Shown here: piece by piece, positions 43,462-52,509 of the stretch
Position numbering within the stretch: the first letter of the stretch is position 1
Layout of the letters: each line of letters begins with the position of its first letter
Assembly: GCF_000612625.1 (NCBI RefSeq)
Contig: NZ_CCAS010000007.1
Location: forward strand, 62,001-126,000
Source of the DNA: Neobacillus jeddahensis
GTDB lineage: Bacteria; Bacillota; Bacilli; Bacillales; Cytobacillaceae
Length of the DNA: 64,000 nt
Direction: 5' to 3'
Translations under genes and position numbers: made by a program
The notes under the pieces: generated by a model
The model's input: the letters and a program-made list of their open reading frames with translations, nothing else
What the model was told of the DNA's origin: nothing
Databases searched by the model: none

Positions 43462-45249
43462 ATGCCAACTTATGGAAACAGAAATGAAATACCTCTTCAT
43501 GAAAAATGGGATTTATCAGATATTTACGCTGACCTAAGCGATTGGGAAAAGGACTGTCAGTCAATTGAGCAAATGTCTGCAAAACTGAACGAATTTGATG
43601 GGGAAATTATCGATGGGCAAAGCTTGTATCAATACCTTACGCAAAGAGAAAAGCTAAGCTTTCATTTTAATAAGGTGTATGCCTATGCGATGTTGATGGT
43701 GGATGAAAATACGAGGGAGGCGATGTCACAATCCTATTTAGACCGAGCCAAACAGCTCAGTGTAAAAATTAGTTCCGCTACCTCTTTTTTTATGCCCTTC
43801 CTGCTCGGCTTGGATAAGGAAACATTGGAAGGCTATTTTACTGCCGAAGAGAAGTTAGAATACTTTGCAGAGGACATCTGGGATTCATTTCGCTACAAGA
43901 AACACGTTCTAAGTAAGGAAAAGGAAGAATTACTCTCACAATTAGGTGAAGCCCTTTCCGCTCCAGGTCATACCTTTGGGATGATCAATAATGCTGATAT
44001 TAAATTTGGGGAGGTAACGGGGGAGAACGGTGAACGGATCGAGTTAACGAGGGGATTGTATGCAAAATTAATTGAGGATGAGGATCGTGATAAACGCAGA
44101 GAGGCCTATAAAGCCTACTATCAGCCCTATCTCCAGTTGAAAAATTCGATTGCTTCCACACTTGCAGCCGCCATTAAGAATAATGTAACCTTAGCCAAGA
44201 TCCGTCAATATCCATCAGCGCTTGAAAAAGCGTTATTTGGCGATAATGTACCAAGAGAGGTTTATGAGAATTTGATCAAAACCACAAAGAAACATATATC
44301 TACACTCCATCAATATACAATAATCCGGAAGGAGAAACTGGACCTTAAGGAAATCCGTCAATATGACATGAGTGTCCCGCTTGTGAGCGGAGTTAAACAA
44401 GTGATCCCCTACGAAGAAGCCTATGACATCATGCTGAAGGCATTGGCACCATTAGGGGTGGAATATTGTAGCATTCTGAAAGAATTCAAGGACGCTAGGT
44501 ATATTGATGTTCGGGAAACCCCTGGAAAACGATCTGGCGCATACAATCTGGGAGTGTATGGTGTCCACCCTTATATTTTGTTAAATCACCAAGACGATTT
44601 GGATAGTTTGTTCACACTTGTCCATGAATGCGGTCATGGCGTCCACAGTCGATTAAGCTCAGAGCACCAGCCACAAATTACGGCCCGTTATAGTATCTTT
44701 GTTGCAGAGGTGGCCTCCACCGTCAACGAAGTTTTGTTAATCAATTATTTATTACACAATGAAAAGGATCCTGACCATCGAAAACACTTACTGAATCACT
44801 TTATTGACCAATTTAAGGGGACGTATTTCACTCAAGTAATGTTTGCTGAGTTTGAAATGAAGACACATGAAATGGCAGAACAAGGGCTTCCCTTAAATGT
44901 AGAAGTATTTAATCAGACGTATGGGGCTTTGTTCAGAGAGTATAATGGCGATGAAATCATTTTTGATGACGAAGTAAAATATGGCTGGTCAAGAATCCCG
45001 CATTTCTATCGTCCGTTTTACGTTTACAAGTATGCAACTGGATTTGCTTCTGCTATCCATCTAGCAACCAAGATTCTTGAAGATGACCAGACAACCATCC
45101 AAACCTATTTAGCATTTTTAAAAAGCGGCAGCTCGGAAGATCCGCTCGAATTGTTGAAAAAAACCGGGGTAGATTTAACCACTCCATATCCAATCGAAAA
45201 TGCCCTCAAAAGGTTTGGGGATCTTATTGAAGAATTCTCTAGCATTTAA
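43462..45249 (+). CDS. pepF: Oligoendopeptidase F (M3B metallopeptidase), copy 2
   Basis: A 595-residue M3B zinc peptidase paralogous to the one at 9548-11362. The catalytic HECGH lies at residues 388-392 in LVHECGHGVHSRLS, with the zinc glutamate in VAEVASTVNEVLL. YVYKYATGFASAIHLA and SGSSEDPLELLKKTGVD near the C-terminus are typical of PepF. The N-terminal KWDLSDIYADLSDWEKD is the usual first helix. It acts in the cytoplasm on oligopeptides of about 7-17 residues. AAAGGAG precedes the ATG. The two copies differ enough to suggest an old duplication or separate acquisition. Confidence 0.93.
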   Translation: MPTYGNRNEIPLHEKWDLSDIYADLSDWEKDCQSIEQMSAKLNEFDGEIIDGQSLYQYLTQREKLSFHFNKVYAYAMLMVDENTREAMSQSYLDRAKQLSVKISSATSFFMPFLLGLDKETLEGYFTAEEKLEYFAEDIWDSFRYKKHVLSKEKEELLSQLGEALSAPGHTFGMINNADIKFGEVTGENGERIELTRGLYAKLIEDEDRDKRREAYKAYYQPYLQLKNSIASTLAAAIKNNVTLAKIRQYPSALEKALFGDNVPREVYENLIKTTKKHISTLHQYTIIRKEKLDLKEIRQYDMSVPLVSGVKQVIPYEEAYDIMLKALAPLGVEYCSILKEFKDARYIDVRETPGKRSGAYNLGVYGVHPYILLNHQDDLDSLFTLVHECGHGVHSRLSSEHQPQITARYSIFVAEVASTVNEVLLINYLLHNEKDPDHRKHLLNHFIDQFKGTYFTQVMFAEFEMKTHEMAEQGLPLNVEVFNQTYGALFREYNGDEIIFDDEVKYGWSRIPHFYRPFYVYKYATGFASAIHLATKILEDDQTTIQTYLAFLKSGSSEDPLELLKKTGVDLTTPYPIENALKRFGDLIEEFSSI

Positions 45250-45416
45250 GAGCAGATTGACATGTAAAATCATAAATTGGCCTAATTCTTTTTTATAGTA
45301 AAAATGGAGTTAGGCTATATTTATGTTTTTTCCAACTTACTGCTCCAAATATTTCAGATTAATGTTAAAATAAGCGGTAATAATAACCATTTTTTACATT
45401 CTAGGGGGGTTGCTCA

Positions 45417-46334
45417 TTGGACACAAAATTTACTAAACCAAAGGCGTTCGGGGAAATACTCGATCATACATTTAGTTTAAGTAAAAACCACTTTAAGGAA
45501 TTATTCTTAATTCTCCTTATTTTTATGGGACCAATTATTTTACTTGAAGCGATTATCCAGCTGGCTTCAGGCACGAGCTTTTTTAGAGAGATAGGTAATG
45601 GCAGCGGTGACTGGTTTACCAAAACACTATCAAACTTTGAAGTAACAGGAACCTATGATTCAAGCGGTCTTGGTTTTGACATTGGGTTAATCTTGACCGG
45701 CTTTTTAAGTTTTCTTTTCATGCCCATTGCTGAAGCAGCGATCCTGTTTTCGATTCATCATATTCGCTGTGGTGAGGAATTTACTGTTGGTGCTGTGATT
45801 AAACAAGCCTTTTCCCGCTTTTGGCCGATCCTTGGAAGCAGCATCTTATTTGGATTGATCTCTTGTGCGATCGTTTTGATACCGATTGCAATTATTGCAG
45901 TCATTGGTGGTGTCATGGCAACGTTGGTCAATCCAATTGTCGGAATCCTGCTAGGTATCGTGTTATTCTTGGGGGCTGCAATCGGAATCGGGCTGTTATT
46001 AACACGTTGGAGCTTTTACTTCGGATCTGTCGTGCTTGACAGGGAGTCACCAGGTTTCGGAAAGAGCTGGAGATTGTCAAAAAAACAGTCTTGGGTATTA
46101 ATGGGTCTGTATATCGTGTTTTATTTAATCATTTCCAGTATTAGTTTTGCCGTTGAATTAACGTTTACTGCCCTGTTAGGAAATAGTGTCTTATTAACGA
46201 TGATTTCTAATATTGTTTCATTATTTACGACATTGATCTTTGCAGTCGGCTATGGTGTTATGTATTTGGATTTAAAAATAAGAAACGATGCCGATGATTT
46301 AAAGGAAATGATCGCAGACTACGAAACGATTTAA
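45417..46334 (+). CDS. Integral membrane protein, first gene of the MoxR/DUF58 operon
   Basis: A 305-residue protein with about six membrane spans and no recognised catalytic motif. The N-terminal FGEILDHTFSLSKNHFKELF resembles the start of glycerophosphodiesterase membrane-domain-like proteins often linked with MoxR/DUF58 clusters. Membrane segments include LFLILLIFMGPIILLEAII, LTGFLSFLFMPIAEAAIL, ILGSSILFGLISCAIVLIPI and VNPIVGILLGIVLFLGAAI. The start is TTG at 45417 after GGGGGG; a nearby ATG is absent. It precedes the DUF4129 gene by about 30 bases, so the two are probably in one operon. Function is unknown. Confidence 0.78.
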   Translation: MDTKFTKPKAFGEILDHTFSLSKNHFKELFLILLIFMGPIILLEAIIQLASGTSFFREIGNGSGDWFTKTLSNFEVTGTYDSSGLGFDIGLILTGFLSFLFMPIAEAAILFSIHHIRCGEEFTVGAVIKQAFSRFWPILGSSILFGLISCAIVLIPIAIIAVIGGVMATLVNPIVGILLGIVLFLGAAIGIGLLLTRWSFYFGSVVLDRESPGFGKSWRLSKKQSWVLMGLYIVFYLIISSISFAVELTFTALLGNSVLLTMISNIVSLFTTLIFAVGYGVMYLDLKIRNDADDLKEMIADYETI

Positions 46335-46363
46335 TTTTAAACCTATAACGTTAGGTGATGATT

Positions 46364-47029
46364 ATGGTAGATAGAAACAAAGCCCGAGAAGATCTGGAAG
46401 AAATAATAAATAAGCGAGAATATACCGTTTATTACGATCAACCAAGCGGCATTATTCAAACCTGGTGGGTGAATGCCAAAGAATGGATCGCCACACATCT
46501 GGAAAAATGGTTTCCGGCTGTGGAATCGGCAAAGGGGGCATCAGAAGCTATTCTCATTGTATTAATGGTAATAGTGGTAATGTTATTTATCCTTGCTGCC
46601 TTTTTCATCATTCGAAATATGAAGCGAAACCGCTTGTTACGAAAACCAAAGCCACTCCAAACCCGTCAAGAAAGAAATTGGACCTATCAGCGTCATCTTG
46701 AAGAGGCATACAGGATGGAATCCTCTGGCGAATATTCTTTATCCACTCGCCATCTGTTTATCGCGCTACTCCTGTCATTCCATGAGCGGGGCTGGCTTGA
46801 GATGAAAATTTGGAAAACCAATTGGGACTACTATGATGAACTAGGCCGTGTTAATCAACAATGTGCGAAGCAATTTTTTGACCTTGCATCATTTTTTGAC
46901 GAGGTGACCTATGGCGAAACAGTTGTCCAGAGAGAGGAATACCTACAGTTCCGGTCTGGAGTGGTAAAATGGCTTGAAGAACCAGGCCGATTCTTAGAAC
47001 GAAGGGGCCAAAGGGGGGGTAAGTCGTGA
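46364..47029 (+). CDS. DUF4129-type membrane protein
   Basis: The 221-residue protein has one membrane span (ILIVLMVIVVMLFILAAFFI) after a 60-residue N-terminus that begins VDRNKAREDLEEIINKREY. The soluble region after the span carries the DUF4129 signature: YRMESSGEYSLSTRHLFIALLLSFHERG and RVNQQCAKQFFDLASFFDEVTYG. DUF4129 domains are usually found with transglutaminase, DUF4350, MoxR and DUF58 proteins in envelope-related clusters. ATG 46364 is chosen because of AGGTG upstream. It overlaps the next gene by 4 bases. Confidence 0.8.
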   Translation: MVDRNKAREDLEEIINKREYTVYYDQPSGIIQTWWVNAKEWIATHLEKWFPAVESAKGASEAILIVLMVIVVMLFILAAFFIIRNMKRNRLLRKPKPLQTRQERNWTYQRHLEEAYRMESSGEYSLSTRHLFIALLLSFHERGWLEMKIWKTNWDYYDELGRVNQQCAKQFFDLASFFDEVTYGETVVQREEYLQFRSGVVKWLEEPGRFLERRGQRGGKS

Positions 47030-48135
47030 AATCTACCAAACCATGGGTATTACTTGCTGTCCTTCTCGTCCTGTTACTGCTAGTTAGCTATATTAGTTTT
47101 TCGCCTAAGGCGCAAACCTATCCGGACTATGCGTTAGAATCACCTTCTCCAACAGGATTGAAAGCAATCTATACTTACCTGGAAAAGGAAATGGATGTGA
47201 CGGTCTGGTCAAAGTCGCCTGATATGCTGCCGAATGGCGGGAAGAAACTCCTTATGATGGTAGAACCGCCTGAGAATATGAAGAACGAGGAAATGCAAAG
47301 GTATAACACCTTTATGAAGCAAGGAAACACGATCCTGTTATTGGCAGATAATCCGAAGGGACGGTTTGCTGTTGAAACCTTCTCTAATGAGAATATGGTG
47401 GCTGCCAATCTCTATGATAACAATAATATAGTGGTAAAGGCGCAGCTAAACAGTAAATATCGCTTAAAGTCACTCAAACAGGACAAGGTCCTCATTCACG
47501 ATAATCTAGGAGCCATCGCTTTACAACGTACATTTGGTAAGGGTCAATTGATTGTAGCTGTTACGCCTGAATGGCTGACAAACAAACAGATTTTAAAGTT
47601 TGATCATTTGTCAAAGCTGCTCGATTTTATCGATGACGGCAACTCAACAACGATTATGTTTGATGAATACATACATGGCGAAAGTAATGTATCAAACTTG
47701 TTCATGGTGTATCCAAAGTGGTTCCTATTCCTGCTGTTACAAGGAATCTTCTTTACCCTTATCTGGTTTTGGTATAAAGGGAAACGGTTCGGACCTATTT
47801 TCCTTGCCCGTGAGGATTCGGTACGATTTAGTGATGAGGGGATTCAAGCCATCGCTGCCTGGTACATTAAGGGTAAACGGTACCAGGAATCATTACGAAT
47901 TCAGGCAGATTATGTCAAGCTGCTGTTACAGGAACACTGGCAGATCCCGTATCGTAAGGAATGGATTGAGTTGGCAAGCACCTTTGAGAAGAAGCGGGTC
48001 CAACTACCAGCAAATGAAATTGGCCCACTGTTAACGGGGTTGTCCACCGTTCTTGAAAAAAAAGTATTAACGAAACAGGAATACTTATTGTGGTCGAGAA
48101 AACTTGACCAATTACGAAAAGAGGTTGAGGCATGA
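47026..48135 (+). CDS. DUF4350-domain membrane protein
   Basis: A 369-residue protein with an N-terminal span (PWVLLAVLLVLLLLVSYISF), a soluble domain of about 200 residues beginning SPSPTGLKAIYTYLEKEMDV that matches DUF4350, and a second span (WFLFLLLQGIFFTLIWFWYK) before a cytoplasmic tail of about 110 residues. The middle part resembles a Rossmann-like sensing domain (KLLMMVEPPENM, GNTILLLADNP). The gene overlaps both neighbours by 4 bases, giving tight translational coupling with DUF4129 and MoxR. Family function is unknown. The tail probably contacts the MoxR ATPase or DUF58; this is inferred. Confidence 0.8.
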   Translation: MKSTKPWVLLAVLLVLLLLVSYISFSPKAQTYPDYALESPSPTGLKAIYTYLEKEMDVTVWSKSPDMLPNGGKKLLMMVEPPENMKNEEMQRYNTFMKQGNTILLLADNPKGRFAVETFSNENMVAANLYDNNNIVVKAQLNSKYRLKSLKQDKVLIHDNLGAIALQRTFGKGQLIVAVTPEWLTNKQILKFDHLSKLLDFIDDGNSTTIMFDEYIHGESNVSNLFMVYPKWFLFLLLQGIFFTLIWFWYKGKRFGPIFLAREDSVRFSDEGIQAIAAWYIKGKRYQESLRIQADYVKLLLQEHWQIPYRKEWIELASTFEKKRVQLPANEIGPLLTGLSTVLEKKVLTKQEYLLWSRKLDQLRKEVEA

Positions 48136-49061
48136 ACAAAGAAGTGACATCATTTTTAGAAAAATACGAGGAACGCATCTTAGGACAAAGCTTAAATCTA
48201 AGACTCTTGTTATCTGCCATATTAGCAGGAGGACATGTATTGCTAGAAGGTGTCCCAGGCACGGGTAAAACACAAATGGTTCGTACCCTTGCAGACCTTC
48301 TTGGCGGCAGCTTTAATCGGATTCAATTTACCCCTGACCTTTTGCCGAGTGATATAACAGGAAGCATGATTTACAATATGAAAGAAGGCAGTTTCCAGAC
48401 CCTTAAGGGGCCTATTTTTACCAATATTTTATTAGCGGACGAGATTAACCGCACACCTGCAAAAACACAGGCTGCCCTGTTAGAGGCAATGGAAGAAAAG
48501 CAAGTGACCATCCAAGGGGAAACCTACTCATTGCCGGAAGTATTTTTCGTTGTGGCTACCCAAAATCCGCTTGAATTTGAAGGCACCTATCCACTGCCTG
48601 AAGCCCAGCAGGATCGGTTTTTGTTCAAACTGATGATTGATTTCCCCTCATTTGAGGAAGAAAAAAATGTCATGAAAATGGTAATCGAACGTAATTTGAA
48701 AGAGTCGCCGCTTTCGATCATTCTAGAGATGAACACTTTTTTACAAATTAGAGAAGAGATTGAAAAAGTAACCATAAGCGAAAATGTCTTGGAATATATG
48801 CTGACAATCATCCGGAAAACACGTGAAACGGAAGCGATCCGCTATGGTGCCAGTACACGCGCAGGTATTTCGATTGGTAAGTCAGCACAAGCATGGGCCT
48901 ACTTAGCCGGACGGGATTATGTGACTCCTGACGATATTAAAATGGTTGCTAAACCGGCATTAAGACATCGGATTAAATTATCTCCACATGTGGAATTGGA
49001 GGGAGTAACCGTTGACCAAATCATCGAAGAGCTTGTGGGCTCGGTTCCTGTTCCAAGATAG
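48132..49061 (+). CDS. MoxR-family AAA+ ATPase
   Basis: A 309-residue AAA+ ATPase of the MoxR group, chaperone-like proteins that help assemble or activate partners with von Willebrand-type domains. Walker A is GVPGTGKT at residues 40-47, Walker B ILLADEINRTPAKTQAALLE, sensor 1 VVATQNP and the arginine-finger region FEGTYPLPEAQQDRFLFKLM. The C-terminal lid contains STRAGISIGKSAQAWAYLAG. The gene overlaps DUF4350 by 4 bases and the DUF58 gene by 50 bases. The operon order, membrane proteins, MoxR and DUF58, is common in many phyla and probably forms an envelope-associated complex. Confidence 0.93.
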   Translation: MNKEVTSFLEKYEERILGQSLNLRLLLSAILAGGHVLLEGVPGTGKTQMVRTLADLLGGSFNRIQFTPDLLPSDITGSMIYNMKEGSFQTLKGPIFTNILLADEINRTPAKTQAALLEAMEEKQVTIQGETYSLPEVFFVVATQNPLEFEGTYPLPEAQQDRFLFKLMIDFPSFEEEKNVMKMVIERNLKESPLSIILEMNTFLQIREEIEKVTISENVLEYMLTIIRKTRETEAIRYGASTRAGISIGKSAQAWAYLAGRDYVTPDDIKMVAKPALRHRIKLSPHVELEGVTVDQIIEELVGSVPVPR

Positions 49062-50370
49062 GGGGATAATCCCAACAAAACGATTATGGTTAGTTTTTCT
49101 ACTCATTTCTCTATTGATTATCGTGGCAGCCATTTGGGATATCTCATGGACATGGGCCATTATGATTAATCTAGTTGTTTTTTGTATCAGTCTTCTAGAT
49201 TTGTTATTTTCACCTAAGAAGAATCAGCTAACCTTTCAACGGAATGTTGCGGAGGAGTTTGAAAGGGGTCTTACCTATTCGATTACCATCGATGTAAGGA
49301 ATACATCTCGCTATTCTTTTTCGTTTCGGATCATCGATGGGTTACCTCAATCATTTTACAGACCCTTTCCGTTAACGGGCCATATACCAAAGGAAGCTAT
49401 TATTCAAATTCAATATGATACTACCGCAGTGGTAAGAGGAAAATATGATCTAGAAAAGTTATATGTTCGCTATACGAGCATGTTGGGCTTATGGGAGAAG
49501 CAATCAACTGTTGAGCTTCCACGATCAGTGAAAGTGATTCCCGATTTAACGGAAACGAAGCAGTATTTAGAAAATGCACAAAAATTTTTACAATATGAAG
49601 GGAACAAGATTCGGCGCCAGCGCAGTGGAATAGGGGACTTCTCGAAAATTCGCACTTATGTGGTCGGCGATGATCCTCGTAAAATTAACTGGCGGCAAAC
49701 CGCCAAGCTCCAAGAAGTCATGACCAATGATTATGAGCCGGAGCATGGGAAGTATATTACGATTTTAATTGATTGTGGCAGAATGATGGGGGCAGAATTA
49801 ACGAAGGGGAATCGGTTAGAAAAGTCGCTAGAAGCAGCCATTACCGTTGCAGCTGCCGCGCTCCAAAAGGGCGATTATGTGTCTGTCCTAGCCTTCTCGA
49901 AGGAAATTAAGGTTTTCGTCCCTCCCGCAAAAGGAATGTCACATCTACAAACCATTCTCCAGGCGATTTATCACCTTGATGTGGATGCAGCTGAGTCGAA
50001 CTATGCTGTGGTTATGCAATACTTAGAATCGGTCCAAAAGAAGCGCAGTTTGTTGCTATTATTTAGCGATGTTCGAACCTTTCTTCATGAGGAAAGTGCC
50101 TTGGTTTATTTAAAGAGACTTCGACAACGACATTTGTTTTTTATGATTGGGGTAGAAGATCAGGCGTTATTGATGAGAGTAAATGAGGAGCCGAACACGA
50201 TCCAGTCAGCAATGAGGAAAAGTATTGCCCAGCAACAGGTACTGCTGAAAAAACGTGAAAAAATTAAATGGGAAAAACAGGGCCTCCAACTAATAGAGGC
50301 CCCTGAGGAAAAATTGACAGTTGCTGCCGTATCCCGTTATATCGATATTATGAATCAAAACCTTTTATAA
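49012..50370 (+). CDS. DUF58-domain protein (vWA-like)
   Basis: A 452-residue protein with two N-terminal spans (LWLVFLLISLLIIVAAIWDI and TWAIMINLVVFCISLLDLLF), a beta-rich region, and the DUF58 domain carrying RQRSGIGDFSKIRTYVVGDD, KINWRQTAK and the vWA-like ITILIDCGRMM, a degraded metal-ion-dependent adhesion-site motif. It is the expected client of the MoxR ATPase. The start is TTG 49012, with GGAGGGAG upstream, inside the last 50 bases of the MoxR gene; an unusual overlap length but with a good ribosome binding site. It ends 23 bases inside the convergent SpoIIM-like gene. Confidence 0.88.
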   Translation: MTKSSKSLWARFLFQDRGIIPTKRLWLVFLLISLLIIVAAIWDISWTWAIMINLVVFCISLLDLLFSPKKNQLTFQRNVAEEFERGLTYSITIDVRNTSRYSFSFRIIDGLPQSFYRPFPLTGHIPKEAIIQIQYDTTAVVRGKYDLEKLYVRYTSMLGLWEKQSTVELPRSVKVIPDLTETKQYLENAQKFLQYEGNKIRRQRSGIGDFSKIRTYVVGDDPRKINWRQTAKLQEVMTNDYEPEHGKYITILIDCGRMMGAELTKGNRLEKSLEAAITVAAAALQKGDYVSVLAFSKEIKVFVPPAKGMSHLQTILQAIYHLDVDAAESNYAVVMQYLESVQKKRSLLLLFSDVRTFLHEESALVYLKRLRQRHLFFMIGVEDQALLMRVNEEPNTIQSAMRKSIAQQQVLLKKREKIKWEKQGLQLIEAPEEKLTVAAVSRYIDIMNQNLL

Positions 50371-51328
50371 CAGGGGCCTTCATCCATTTGAGTTTACCGA
50401 TGATCACATAAAGAATTAAACCGATTACCGTGAGTATAGCAACAAGGTATTTGGCTTCTAATGAAATAGCAGCGGGAGTGATATAGCCCTCAATCAAGCC
50501 AGCAATGACAAATAGAGGGAGCGTTCCAAGCAGCAGCTGCACAGAGCGCTTCGCTTGTTGTTTCAATTGATAACCTCTGCTATATTCACCTGGAACGAGA
50601 AGCTTATAACCCATTAAGAGACCCGCGCCGCCAGCAATAAAAATGGCTGTTAGCTCGATCATACCGTGTGGAACAATGTAAGCCCAGAAATCATAACTTT
50701 TGTCATAATGCCAAAATAGGGCAGCAAGTGCACCAATCATGATCCCATTATAGATTAGTAAATAAACGGTCACGAGCCCAAATGTTATGCCACCAGCGAA
50801 GGCAAAAATAGCAACCTGCATATTATTGGTCATAATACTGGCAGACATGAAAGAGGAATCCACCGCTGCAGTACCTTTCCCTAGTTGATCAGGGTCAACT
50901 CCGCGTGCAATTTCTGCAGGAAGGACGGAGTGAATATGTAGGGGTTCATTCAAAACGGCAAAAAAGCTTCCAATCGCACCAATGATAAACAAGATCATGG
51001 CAAGGAGAACAAACTTCCACTGTTCCACCAAAAGCCCAATAAATTTTGTCGTCAGGAAGTACCGAAGCTGTTTGGCGCTCGATACTTGATCTTTATACAA
51101 AAGATTATGGGATTTTGACACGAGCCCATTTAAGTACTGTGTCACTTCGTCTGTTGGAAAGTAGGTCTGACTGTAAGAAAGGTGCTGTGCCGCCTTTTGA
51201 TAGAGGCGATGGTATTGCGTGATCATCTCGCCGGTAATATGTTTCCGACGTTTACTAAACATTGTCACTAATTGTTCAAGCTGTTTCCATTCTTCACGAT
51301 GCTTTTTTACGAATTGATTCACATTCAT
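50348..51328 (-). CDS. SpoIIM-family membrane protein
   Basis: A 326-residue protein with about five to six spans of the stage II sporulation protein M (SpoIIM/DUF95) family. Family motifs are the middle FAFAGGITFGLVTVYLLIYN and IVPHGMIELTAIFIAGGAGL, the latter near the conserved PHG-E. The N-terminal 90 residues (MNVNQFVKKHREEWKQLEQL) are helical and cytoplasmic. In non-sporulation contexts these proteins accompany MoxR/DUF58 clusters. Here it is encoded convergently, overlapping the DUF58 gene by 23 bases, so the transcripts would be complementary at their 3' ends. AAGGTG precedes the ATG. Confidence 0.87.
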   Translation of the reverse strand: MNVNQFVKKHREEWKQLEQLVTMFSKRRKHITGEMITQYHRLYQKAAQHLSYSQTYFPTDEVTQYLNGLVSKSHNLLYKDQVSSAKQLRYFLTTKFIGLLVEQWKFVLLAMILFIIGAIGSFFAVLNEPLHIHSVLPAEIARGVDPDQLGKGTAAVDSSFMSASIMTNNMQVAIFAFAGGITFGLVTVYLLIYNGIMIGALAALFWHYDKSYDFWAYIVPHGMIELTAIFIAGGAGLLMGYKLLVPGEYSRGYQLKQQAKRSVQLLLGTLPLFVIAGLIEGYITPAAISLEAKYLVAILTVIGLILYVIIGKLKWMKAPVIKGFDS

Positions 51329-51449
51329 TCGGACACCTTCTTTAAAGGGAACTATAGTCAGTAACGATTGCTCTCTCCTTATTATAGAAAATTAGAAGTA
51401 AAATAGAAACCATTATTGTTAAAATCAACCAGACGTTGGGGGACATGTA

Positions 51450-52256
51450 ATGAATGCAGATCATGTAGATATCAAAACACCTGAATACGTTTCGATTCAG
51501 TTTCAGATAGCTGGGTTAGGAAGCCGTGCTGCTGCGTTTATCATTGATCAGGTATTATTATGGATAATTGATATTTTATGTTTAGTTCTCCTTTATTTTA
51601 GTATGAATGAGCTGTCGTCAATGCCTTTTTTCTTTATGGATAATGCCCTGCCTATCGCCATTACGATTATTGTCTTATTTATTGTGAATTGGGGCTACTT
51701 TTTTTTGTGTGAGTTTTTTTCAGGAGGAAGAACACTTGGGAAGAAGGTTGTCGGGATCCGCGTTATTCAGGAGAATGGACATAGCATCACCTTACTTGCA
51801 AGCTTTATCCGAAATCTCGTCCGCCTTATCGATTCGTTACCGACTGCTTATTTGCTTGGCATCCTCATGATATTTTTTCACTCGAAGCATAAGCGTTTAG
51901 GAGATCTTGTGGCAGGGACGATTGTTGTTCATGAACGGAAAGCAAAACGCAAGAAAAGGAAACTGGCACCGATTGATAAAGAAATCGACAAAAGAGGGGT
52001 GAGCAAGGATCTACTCCGCATCGATGAATGGACGATCAAATCATTTACGCCCAAGGATTGGAAGCTTATTAGTACATATGCGAGTCGGTTCCACCAGTTA
52101 CCACTTGCTGAAAGAAATCAATTAACATCACAAATCGCCACGCTTCTTTTTCCAAAGATGGGTCTAGTGATTGAAGGGCTGGATGAACGTCAGTTAGAAG
52201 ATACATTACTTTCTCTTTATGTGAATTTACGAGAAGAATGGGAGTTTGAATTGTGA
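51450..52256 (+). CDS. RDD-family membrane protein
   Basis: A 268-residue protein with the RDD domain in the first 150 residues: GLGSRAAAFIIDQVLLWIID, FFLCEFFSGGRTLGKKVVGIR, FIRNLVRLIDSLP and HKRLGDLVAGTIVVHE. Three to four membrane spans are expected, followed by a soluble C-terminal part of about 110 residues. RDD proteins are small membrane proteins of mostly unknown transport or antiport role; they are frequent partners of SpoIIM-like and MoxR/DUF58 genes, as here. The gene is divergent from the SpoIIM gene. A ribosome binding site (GGGGGACA) precedes the ATG. Confidence 0.87.
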   Translation: MNADHVDIKTPEYVSIQFQIAGLGSRAAAFIIDQVLLWIIDILCLVLLYFSMNELSSMPFFFMDNALPIAITIIVLFIVNWGYFFLCEFFSGGRTLGKKVVGIRVIQENGHSITLLASFIRNLVRLIDSLPTAYLLGILMIFFHSKHKRLGDLVAGTIVVHERKAKRKKRKLAPIDKEIDKRGVSKDLLRIDEWTIKSFTPKDWKLISTYASRFHQLPLAERNQLTSQIATLLFPKMGLVIEGLDERQLEDTLLSLYVNLREEWEFEL

Positions 52257-52265
52257 GTATTAAAA

Positions 52266-52299
52266 AAACTCGGACACCGTGATAGGTGCCGGGTTTTTT
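52266..52299 (+). terminator. Terminator after the RDD gene
   Basis: AACTCGGACACC pairs with GGTGCCGGGTT around a 6-base loop, with a small bulge and seven T afterwards. Confidence 0.75.
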
Positions 52300-52363
52300 T
52301 GAGTGAACCGATCATTCTGTTGCAAGTTCAACAACTGTGGTTGTTGTATGTATTACCCCACAC

Positions 52364-52380
52364 ATGGTGCCAGGCACCAT
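52364..52380. repeat. Perfect 17-base ATGGTGCC-A-GGCACCAT palindrome
   Basis: The most symmetrical copy of the dispersed element, in the intergenic region between the RDD gene and the histidine-kinase operon. Confidence 0.7.
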
Positions 52381-52451
52381 CACTATTAGTACTACTAAAG
52401 CTTGATTATTTGTGTTAAAATTACTAATAGTCAGAAATTTAACTATGGTTG

Positions 52452-52465
52452 TGTAAACGTTTACA
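52452..52465 (+). promoter_or_regulatory. cre-like operator upstream of the sugar-sensing operon
   Basis: TGTAAACGTTTACA is a perfect palindrome that fits the core of the CcpA cre consensus. A LacI-family site is an alternative. It lies 45 bases before the histidine kinase start, suggesting catabolite control of the sensing operon. Confidence 0.65.
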
Positions 52466-52509
52466 CGCCTTATGAGTATCCAATTTATTAACTTTTTTGG
52501 AGGAGTGTA

